In this document: positions 49,401 through 57,200 of the stretch, piece by piece
How the letters are laid out: the number at the start of each line of letters is the position of its first letter
Numbering within the stretch: position 1 is the stretch's first letter
Origin: SKLM01 sp964575455
Lineage (GTDB): Bacteria; Chloroflexota; Anaerolineae; B4-G1
Reading direction: 5' to 3'
Assembly (NCBI GenBank): GCA_964575455.1
Contig: CAZNRX010000004.1
Coordinates: forward strand, 57,885-121,884
DNA: 64,000 bases
Translations under genes and position numbers: made by a program
The notes under the pieces: generated by a model
Database searches by the model: none
What the model saw: only the letters and a program-made list of their open reading frames with translations
What the model was told of the DNA's origin: nothing

Positions 49401-51451
49401 CTATTCAGGATCTGGACAACAGCGTCTTTCTGGTCGAGAACAAGCGCACGCACGCTCGATTCCACGTCCAAGCCGACTCGCTGCTGGACGACGATGTTCC
49501 CGGGGTGACCGCGGAGCTCTACGCGCGCAAGAGCACCGACGGCGGCGGGACCTGGACGCGCCTCGGCCCCCTGGCGCCAAGCAACGCCGGTGCAAGCATC
49601 ACCGTGCGGGCCAATCCGCAGCGAGCTCAGCGAGACCACAGCTTCTACTTTGAGCTGCCGCCTGCCTGGCGCACGGGGATGGTGACCTTTGAGGCCACGG
49701 TGAATCCCGCCGGTCAGATCTTCGAAACCGATCCGGGCAACAACCAGCACAACATGCCTGGCATACTGGAGTACGTCAAGATTCCACCTTTGCGCCTACA
49801 CTTTTTCACGGTGACCCACACCTTTACCAAGACGATCCGTGGTGTCCCCACCCAGATGACCAGTCAGGCGACGGCTGCCCAGCTCGACGCCATCGAAGCA
49901 TGGCTGCGGGCAGCCTATCCCATCTCCTCCCTGAGCGTGCGACGCCGACAACTGAAGTACAAGGGCCCCACGGATCAGCAGCCCGATGGCAAAGAAATCA
50001 TCAAACAGCTGGCTCAAATCAGGAAGCAAGCGATAAAAGCCAAGGCACACCACAAGGGCACCCTTTACTACGGTGTTGCAGGCGATTGCAACGGGCGCTG
50101 CTTCATGCAGGGCTGGGGAAGGGTAGGCGGCTACATCGCCAGTGGGCCCGTGGGGGTTCCTCATCCTCGCAGCAGCTTCGCCTGGGATACCGACGGGAAC
50201 TATGGCGACTGGTACGCTGGGCACGAGCTGGGCCACTGTCTCGGCCGCCCCCATACGCGAGGCGCGGTGCCGGCGGCAGGGCAGTGTGGGGCCGAGGGTC
50301 ATCCCGTCGACCAGTACCCCGACGGTCGCATTGGAGGGCCAGCAGCGACGCCCGACCGTTTCGCGGGGTGGGACGTCCGCACCCAGCAGGCCTACCCTTC
50401 GACCTGGACCGACGTGATGACCTATTGCCCCAATGAGTGGATCTCCGATATCACCTACGACGCCATGGCCAACAAGATCAAAGCCCTCGACGCTGCGACG
50501 CGGGTACGACAGACGCGATCGACCTCGATAGAGACCCTGTTCATCGTGGGCTCCATCAACCTGACTCAGCACACGGGCGAGCTGGGGCCGGGCTATCGAT
50601 GGATGAGCGATGAGGCGCCGACGGCCCCGGAGCCGGGCGGGTTCAGACTGCGTCTGGAGGATGGCAGTGGCGCTACGCTCTCGGAGACGTCTTTTGCCGC
50701 CGTGGGGCATCTCGATCCCCCGCCCCAGGATGAGGATGAGGTGGTTCCCTTCGATATCGAGGTTCCCTTTCACCCCTCAACCGCGCGCATCGTCTTACTG
50801 AACGACGGGGTCGAGTTAGCGTCGCGGCCGGTTAGCGCCCATCCGCCCTCGGTCACCGTGATCGCCCCGGACGGCGGCGAGACGCTCACCGAGACGGCCA
50901 GGGTCACGTGGCAGGCCGACGACGCAGACGGTGACCCCTTGAGCTACTCGGTGCAGTACAGCTGCGACGGCGGCACGAGCTGGGAGCCCCTGGCGGCAGA
51001 GCTGGCGGGGGCCACCTTCGATCTGGACACGACATCACTGCCCGGGGGCGACCAATGTCTGGTGCGGATCCTGGCCACCGATGGGGTCAACGTCGGCGAG
51101 GATCAGTCGAACGGGACGTTCAGCGTGATGCGCAAGGCGCCTTCGGCCCGTATCCTGTTCCCCAATGGCGGCTGGTTTACGCCGGCACAGACAGTGGTTG
51201 TAGAGGGCGCAGCCCACGACCCCGAGGATGGCGATCTGCTGGACGATGCGCTGGTCTGGCTGTCTGACGTGGATGGTGTGCTGGGCAGCGGCGGATCACA
51301 GGCCTTCGCCGGTCTGACCCCTGGCGAGCATACGATAACCCTCGTCGCCACCGACAGCGATGAGGCAACCGGCAGCGACTCGATCATCATCCAGGTGAGC
51401 GAGACGTGGCCCAAACAGGTCTATCTGCCGCTGGTGATGCGAGGGCATTAG
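46487..51451 (+). CDS. Secreted multidomain protein: beta-helix plus zincin metalloprotease
   Basis: 1,654 aa. N-terminal signal/anchor (about 18-42), jelly-roll-like domain (KNGGFETGDFSFW), PPC domain (CPDPYEPNDDFEEP), CSLREA-type motif CTLREALNGAN, then a long right-handed parallel beta-helix (about 400-880) with NxISGNxxDGV-type turns. Next a CARDB-like domain and a protease domain with HELGHCLGRPH (His1246-His1256), a metzincin-type zinc site, and MTYCPNEWISD. Two Ig-like C-terminal domains end in the tail VYLPLVMRGH. The ATG at 46487 has GGGAGG rather far (12 nt). Shares its second half with the 54204-59240 protein. Likely a cell-surface adhesin or protease. Confidence 0.88.
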   Translation: MKRSQEHSRLAHSDPMQYLVGSLTLLGLALLGLALLSNLALGQGEGAASTLQCDQLIKNGGFETGDFSFWEASGPWLWVTNDLTHSGSYGALLGGNDDLDHTLYQHVVLSPTATTAALTYWWNIYTDEEPDTPYDFLYVEIQTIGGELLETLEVLSNASVTDTWQQSFIDLTEYPALFDREVRVVFRSTTDGSNPTGFFIDDVGLEVCEEDCPDPYEPNDDFEEPWPVEPGEIVESYICNGEDVDYFGLSVESGQEFRMTLDGPSGLGAASIALEDLPADYDLYLHDPAGEEVAYADSEGLNPESITHVAAFDGVYRAKIVVKPGNSVAVDPYRFRWHFVTSWTVNTTADHDDGYCEPLSIGDCTLREALNGANAGNPKQVRFNIPASDPGYQGGYWTIQPASALPDLAGAGILVDGTTQAAFIGGDPNPQGPEIRLDGAALGAGGVGLHLTSSDNVIRGLSIVNFDGAGVWIEGARSNQILGNTIGVEPLGDSAGNGFGVIIDAGAQGNLIGGRPMGDRNIISGNTYDGVWIMGSSTVSNTVVNNYIGTDASGSSAVANGENGVSIAGGAAENVIGGTDDGDRNLIGGNGADGVSISYPATTGNRVLGNYIGVNASGTAPVANGGNGIAIETDAHDNWIGDQGVGNLISGNDGNGIELVYAVDNHVRGNYIGVDVSGTKSISNTNFGVHINSGQGNVIGGSIRNVISGNGSHGIVVWWGASDNTIAGNHIGVSSSGSMALPNGGAGVYLGEGAQDNTVGGTSSGDRNIISGNATDGVSIYDPDTEGNKVQGNYIGLNFYRSAAIPNGGAGVFISNNAAHNLVGGAVSGAPNIISGNGGHGVAVIDLAVGNTVSRNSIYDNGGEGIYLSLGGNANLSPPAVVTITKAAAGQYTIRGTTCSGCLVEVFSDDEDEGRRYQGDVVANASGNFDVTVSRGRSYFTLNATNSSGSTSELSRDALPDLVTTGLEVTQAIQDLDNSVFLVENKRTHARFHVQADSLLDDDVPGVTAELYARKSTDGGGTWTRLGPLAPSNAGASITVRANPQRAQRDHSFYFELPPAWRTGMVTFEATVNPAGQIFETDPGNNQHNMPGILEYVKIPPLRLHFFTVTHTFTKTIRGVPTQMTSQATAAQLDAIEAWLRAAYPISSLSVRRRQLKYKGPTDQQPDGKEIIKQLAQIRKQAIKAKAHHKGTLYYGVAGDCNGRCFMQGWGRVGGYIASGPVGVPHPRSSFAWDTDGNYGDWYAGHELGHCLGRPHTRGAVPAAGQCGAEGHPVDQYPDGRIGGPAATPDRFAGWDVRTQQAYPSTWTDVMTYCPNEWISDITYDAMANKIKALDAATRVRQTRSTSIETLFIVGSINLTQHTGELGPGYRWMSDEAPTAPEPGGFRLRLEDGSGATLSETSFAAVGHLDPPPQDEDEVVPFDIEVPFHPSTARIVLLNDGVELASRPVSAHPPSVTVIAPDGGETLTETARVTWQADDADGDPLSYSVQYSCDGGTSWEPLAAELAGATFDLDTTSLPGGDQCLVRILATDGVNVGEDQSNGTFSVMRKAPSARILFPNGGWFTPAQTVVVEGAAHDPEDGDLLDDALVWLSDVDGVLGSGGSQAFAGLTPGEHTITLVATDSDEATGSDSIIIQVSETWPKQVYLPLVMRGH

Positions 51452-51524
51452 TCAGAAAGCAAAACGAACGACCGGGCGCGAGCAGTCATAGGCCCCCCTG
51501 GGGGATCTATGGCTGCTCCTCCCA

Positions 51525-51782
51525 GTGTTGTCCTTTCGACGGAGATGGATCAAAGACTTGGATGACAGACAACGTTACAGCGACTCCTTCGTCCTCCGCA
51601 TCTGGTGGGAAGAGGAGGAGCGACCCATTTGGCGAGGCTGGGTGCAGCACGCCGCCACCGGCCAGAGCCACTACTTCGACCACCTGACCGATCTGCTGGC
51701 CTTCGTAGAAACACACACCGGATCACTGGCGCACGCACCAATCGCCGAAGCTAGAGCCAACAAGCCAAGGAAAGAAGCCTAA
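51525..51782 (+). CDS. Small conserved-looking protein
   Basis: Up to 85 aa; starts available are GTG 51525, TTG 51528 and TTG 51558, none with a good ribosome site. The sequence SFVLRIWWEEEERPIWRGWVQHAATGQSHYFDHLTDLLAFVE has strongly protein-like composition (many Trp, a beta-hairpin-like core). No signal peptide or known motif. It is 19 bp before the next secreted-protein gene. Function unknown. Confidence 0.6.
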   Translation: MLSFRRRWIKDLDDRQRYSDSFVLRIWWEEEERPIWRGWVQHAATGQSHYFDHLTDLLAFVETHTGSLAHAPIAEARANKPRKEA

Positions 51783-51801
51783 TGCACTGGGAGATACGCT
51801 C

Positions 51802-52107
51802 ATGAACACACGCAGGCGACGAATCGTCATCCTGTTCACGCTGTTGACCCTCCTCCTGGTTGGGGGCGTAGCCCTAGCCCAGATCGGCGACGGCTACGAC
51901 CTGACGTGGTGGACGGTCGACGGCGGCGGGGACACGGTCAGCGGCGGCGCCTACACACTGATGGGCACCGCCGGGCAGCCCGAGCCAGGACCGGTCGTGA
52001 CCGGCGGCGACTACGCGCTGTTCAGCGGATTCTGGCCCGGTGGTGGCATAAGCCCGCCGTCACTGGGCAATCACATCTACCTGCCGCTGGTGGGGCGGAA
52101 CAATTAG
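51802..52107 (+). CDS. Small secreted protein with YLPLVGR tail
   Basis: 101 aa; GGGAG about 10 nt before the ATG. Signal peptide about 1-26 (MNTRRRRIVILFTLLTLLLV, then GGVALA), a short domain YDLTWWTVDGGGDTVSGGAYTLMGTAGQPEPGPVVTGGDYALFSGFW, and the tail HIYLPLVGRNN. Such short proteins precede larger repeat proteins in Chloroflexota-like genomes. Function unknown; secretion and tail are seen directly. Confidence 0.82.
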   Translation: MNTRRRRIVILFTLLTLLLVGGVALAQIGDGYDLTWWTVDGGGDTVSGGAYTLMGTAGQPEPGPVVTGGDYALFSGFWPGGGISPPSLGNHIYLPLVGRNN

Positions 52108-52133
52108 CAGACAGTCAGAAGGAGAACACGAAG

Positions 52134-54128
52134 ATGAAACGCATCACACAGCACGCGAAGCGCAGCACCTTATTGAACCTGGTGCTGGCCCTGGGATTAG
52201 CCCTGGCACTGGGTGGCAGCGTAACCGGTCCGCTCTACCACGTCCAAGCCCAGGGGGCAGGCCCTCAGGCCAGCCCTCTAGGCACCGGCTTCACCTATCA
52301 GGGACGCCTGGTCAAGAACGACGCGCCCGTGGACGGCGTCACCTGCACCTTCACCTTCGATCTCTACGACGCCGCCAACGGCGGCACGCCACTGGAAACC
52401 GATAGCGAGGACGCCGAGCTCAGCGACGGCTACTTCACCGTCGTCCTCGACTTCGGAGGCGACGCCTTCACCGGCGAGGCCCGCTGGCTGGAGGCCGCCG
52501 TCCAGTGCCCCGGCGACGGCTCCGCCGTGCCCCTGGACGACCAGCGCGTCCCTCTCAACGCCGCACCCCACGCGCACACCCTGCGGCCCGGAGCCACTGT
52601 GAGCGGCTCCGCCACGGGCCCCCATCCAGGAGAGGCCGTGCTTAACGTTCAGAACAACGATCTCTCAAGCGGACGCGCGGCGATCTTCGGTATCTCTGGT
52701 TCCGCTCCATCCGGATACCCGAACGAGGCGGTAGGCGTTCGGGGAGAGGCCACTGACGGGTGGGGCGTGGTGGGCCGCAGCATGAACAAAATCGGCGTGT
52801 ACGGTTTCAGCAGCGGTGACAACGGCGTGTGGGGCCACAGCACGAACAACAACGGCGTGCACGGCAGCAGTCCCAACGGCTACGGCGTGTTTGCAGATGG
52901 CGGATCCGGTGATCTGGGGCTGGAAAGCGGCACCATCTACGCCACCCAATTCCATGACAGCGACCTGGAGCTCCACAGCAATGACTATCTGGACGTACAT
53001 CTGGACGACGACGGCAACTCCTCCTCCCAGTTCCGCATCCTCAACGACCTGGACGCGGTCGTGTTCGCAGTAGACGAGTCGGGGACGATCACGGGCAGCT
53101 TGGGGGGAGGGAGCGGCTGGTCCCTGACCGGCAACGCGGGGACCAACCCGAGCACCAACTTCCTGGGCACCACCGACAACCAGGCATTGGAGCTCCGCGT
53201 CGACGACGCCCGAGCGCTGCGCCTCGAGCCCAACGTGGTCAGCCCCAACCTCGTCGGGGGTCACGCCAACAACGACGTGACCGCTGGCGTGGCCGGCGCC
53301 GCCATCGGCGGCGGCGGCGCACCAGTGGATCAGTGGGGCGGCGGTCCCTATCCCAATCGGGTCACCGACGACTACGGCACGGTGGGTGGCGGAGAGGGAA
53401 ATAAGGCCGGAGATGGCGCAGGGACGACGGGCGATGCCGCCTATTCCACCGTGGGAGGTGGCATGAATAACATAGCCAGCGGCACGATGGGCGACGGAGG
53501 GGCTGCCACCGTCGCTGGCGGCGCTTACAACAGCGCCACGGGTACGGCCGCGGCTATCGGCGGCGGTGTTAGCAACACGGCCAGCGGCTGGGGGGCTACC
53601 ATCGGCGGTGGCGAGATGAATAGCGCCAGCGGCGAGTACGCCACCGTGCCCGGAGGGGCCTTCGCAGATGCCTCGCACTACGGCGAGATGGCCCACGCCA
53701 GCGGAGGCTTCCTCCTCCCCGGCGACGCCCAGGGTTCTTTCTACGTCCTGCACGGCACCTCTTTGGACGATACGCCGGCGGAGCTGTTCCTCGACGGCGT
53801 CAATGCCAGTGAGCGCCTGACCGTGGCCAACAACCGCGTCGTCACCTTCGACATCCTGGTCGTGGCCCGTAGCGATTATGGCTGGTCGGCTGGCTACGCC
53901 GTCCAGGGCGTCATCGAGAACTACCAGGGGATCACTGCCTTCGTCGGCCTTCCCACGATCACCACCCTGGGAGAGAATGTCCCTGCATGGGATCTCACCG
54001 TCGAGGCTGACGATGTCAACGAAGCGCTGCGAATCATGGGCACCGGCTCACCCGGTGAGGAAACGCGTTGGGTCGCCACCGTGCGCACGGCTGAGGTCGG
54101 CTGGGCGACGGTAGAGACGGGGCGCTAG
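52134..54128 (+). CDS. Secreted protein with YadA-head-like repeats
   Basis: 664 aa from the ATG at 52134 (AAGGAG about 10 nt upstream). Signal peptide about 1-40, a beta domain FTYQGRLVKNDAPVDGVTCTF, then Gly/Asn/Ser-rich repeats: VWGHSTNNNGVHG (about 215-255) and TVGGGEGNKA, TVGGGMNNIASG, TVAGGAYNSATG, AIGGGVSNTASG, TIGGGEMNSASG (about 415-520). The second series has the spacing of left-handed beta-roll head repeats of trimeric adhesins. No membrane anchor or YLPLV tail, unlike its neighbours. It may form fibres or be held by the neighbouring proteins. Confidence 0.8.
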   Translation: MKRITQHAKRSTLLNLVLALGLALALGGSVTGPLYHVQAQGAGPQASPLGTGFTYQGRLVKNDAPVDGVTCTFTFDLYDAANGGTPLETDSEDAELSDGYFTVVLDFGGDAFTGEARWLEAAVQCPGDGSAVPLDDQRVPLNAAPHAHTLRPGATVSGSATGPHPGEAVLNVQNNDLSSGRAAIFGISGSAPSGYPNEAVGVRGEATDGWGVVGRSMNKIGVYGFSSGDNGVWGHSTNNNGVHGSSPNGYGVFADGGSGDLGLESGTIYATQFHDSDLELHSNDYLDVHLDDDGNSSSQFRILNDLDAVVFAVDESGTITGSLGGGSGWSLTGNAGTNPSTNFLGTTDNQALELRVDDARALRLEPNVVSPNLVGGHANNDVTAGVAGAAIGGGGAPVDQWGGGPYPNRVTDDYGTVGGGEGNKAGDGAGTTGDAAYSTVGGGMNNIASGTMGDGGAATVAGGAYNSATGTAAAIGGGVSNTASGWGATIGGGEMNSASGEYATVPGGAFADASHYGEMAHASGGFLLPGDAQGSFYVLHGTSLDDTPAELFLDGVNASERLTVANNRVVTFDILVVARSDYGWSAGYAVQGVIENYQGITAFVGLPTITTLGENVPAWDLTVEADDVNEALRIMGTGSPGEETRWVATVRTAEVGWATVETGR

Positions 54129-54203
54129 CCTACCAATCTGCCAACCCAGTGACGAGCAAGCAATCTGCGTAAACCCAATCCCAGGATAGTGAAGGAGAGC
54201 ACA

Positions 54204-57200
54204 ATGAAGAACGGACTGCCGACTGCAAGAAGGAACCTGGTACCCGTAGCTCTGCTGGCCATACTCATCTTCCTGGCCGTCAGCGCCACCCTCAGCGCGC
54301 AACGCACTGCGTCGCCACCGAACGGGGAGAAGCCAAGAGGCGGGCCAGCCGTCGCTGCCCCGCTCGATTGCCCCTACGACGGCTACGAGGACAACGACAC
54401 CTTTGCCAGCGCCTACGGCCTCATCGAAAGCGGGATCTCGTACTGCGCCGCCTACATCTGCCCCAGCGGCGACGAGGATTGGTTCAAGTTCAGCGTCGCC
54501 AGCGGGCAGGAGATCACCCTAGATCTTTACGACCTTCCGGCCGACTTCGACCTGGCCCTCTACGACCCGTCGAATACCTATGTAACTGACTCAGCAAATG
54601 CCGACACCACGCCAGAGCGAATCGTCCACACCGCACTCATGGGCGGGGACTACCGCGCCCACATCCGCGGCTACAATGGCGCTTACAGCGAGGAGGACGA
54701 CTACTGCATCCGCGTCGAGTTGGGCGAGGAATCCACGCCCACGCCGACGCCCACCAGCACGCCGTCCTGCCCCACCGATGACTACGAGTCGAACGACTAC
54801 TTCGAGGAAGCTTGGCTCATAGACGACGGCGTCCAGCACACAGCCTACATCTGCCCCAGCGGCGATGAGGACTGGTTCAGGCTCTACGTGGCTGAGGGGC
54901 AGGAGATCACCGTCGATCTCTACGGCGTCTATGGCGACCTGCCGGACGATTTCGACGTCTACCTCTACAACCCGTCAGAAGAGCAAGTGGCCGGATCGGC
55001 ACTCGGCGACACGGCTCCGGAGCAGTTCACACACATCCCTGAGCAATCAGGCCAATATCGAATACAAGTCATCGGCTACGCGGGGGCCTGGAGCACGGAC
55101 CCCTACCGGCTGCTGGTCACACTGGAGGACGAACCCACACCAACTCACACACCGACCGCCACGCCCACCAATACCCCAACAGCCACATCCACGGCAACAC
55201 CGACCCCGACACCCACGCAAGAGACGGGCTGCCCCGAGACCGAGTCCGACGACGACTTCGACTCGGCTACATCGCTGACGCTGGGGAGCGACAACTTCGA
55301 CTATATCTGCTGCGGCGAGCAACAAGATGTGGACTTCTTCAGTCTCTGGCTAGACCAGGGAGACAGCATCATCGTGACCTTAGAGGGGCTGCCTGCCGAC
55401 TACGCCTTGGCGCTGTACGAGCAAGATGCGCCGCCGGCGGTCATCACGTCCGACAACCCCGGCACGGAGAACGAGCAGATCAACTGGACCGCGGCATTGC
55501 GGGGCCCGCACTACATCAAGGTCTTCAGCGCCCATGGTCAATGCGACAACCTCAATCCTTACAACCTGCGGGTAGTCCCGGCTGTTCCCACACGTACGCC
55601 CACCGCCACACCCACTTGCCCTGCTGACGAAGCCGGCAACACCTTCGGCCAGGCCACCGACATCGTCACCGGCACGGAACGGATCGCCCATATCTGTCCT
55701 GCCGGCGATCAAGACTGGTTCAAATTCCCCGCCATAATCGGACAGGAGATCACGGTGCAGCTGTACAACCTGCCGGCGGACTACGAGCTGGAGCTCTACA
55801 GCCCATCAAACACCTGGCTGGTTTCTGGCGGACAGAGCGGAACCAGCAGTGAGCAGATCTTCCACACTGCCACGACAGACGGCGACTATCGCGTTCGAGT
55901 CTTCGGCGTTCTCGGCGCTTCCAGCAGTGCCCCCTACACCATCAAGGTCATCCTGGGCCACGCATGCCCTCCCGACCGCTTGGAGGACAACGACGACGCC
56001 GACCATGCCCATGCCCTCACACAGGTCTACACCGGCACGCAGACCGTATCGGCATTGAGCATCTGTCCGGCTGGCGACGAGGATTGGTTCTCCCTCAACC
56101 TGGGCGAGGATGACATAGTGATCCCTGAGATCACCCACGACCTCGGCCAGGGACCTCTCCAGCTATACCTCGTCGATCCGGACAAGACGACAGACTTGCG
56201 CTGGACGTGGGGACTGATCGACCCGGAGAGCTTCCGCCACACGGTGACGAAGGCGGGCCTCTACTACCTCCGTGTCGAGGCCAAGACAGCAAGCGACACG
56301 AACCCCGACTACACCATCAACGTAGCGGTGCGCCAGCCGACGCCCACCCCGACACCCACTCCAACCTCGACGTCAACATCGACGCCCACACCAACGGCCA
56401 CGCCGCGCTATCCCGCTTGCCCGGACACGTATGAGCCAAACAACGACTTCGACGAACAGCTCTGGTCCCTACCCACCCTCGTGGGCTCGTCGCGATCGAG
56501 CTACATATGCTCTCCCGACGACGTGGATTACTGGACTGTGTGGGTCGGCACTGGCGACATCATCCAGATCACTGTCGATCATCCCGGTCAGACCTATGAG
56601 ATCGAGCTCTATGACCCCGATAGGGTCTTCGCTGGCTTTTCGTCCCCAATGGGTTCCGGCCACAAGGTCTTCCTGGCACGCACTGCGGAAAAGAGCGGCG
56701 ACTGGTATGTCAAAGTGGCAGGCCCGGCAGGAGCCTCTGACAGCACGAGGCCCTACGAGATCAAGGCCAAGAGGATCCACTGTCCAGACATCTACGAACC
56801 GAACAACAGCTTCGACGTAGCCAAGGCCATCCCCACCGGCCAACCCATAGAGGCTCACATCTGCCACCTGGGCGATGTGGACTTCTACAAGTTCCCCGCC
56901 ACCGCCGGTCAGTACGTGACGCTGGATCTGACGAAAATCACGCTGCCCGGGCAGAAGATGACCCTCTATGATCCCTGGCGGCGGAAGTTGAGCAGCAGTA
57001 CCACGTGGGAGATCAATCAGCCGATTAGGAGCAGCGGCGACTACTACGTCAAGATTGAAGCGCCGGGAGACTACGACCCCTACGTCGCCTATGGGCTGGA
57101 GGCCAGCCTGAGCACGCTGTCCACGTATCCCGAGGTCGATCTGCAGCTCACCGACATGGAGGTGGTACAGAGCGTCCAGAGCCTGAACAACGACGTGCCG

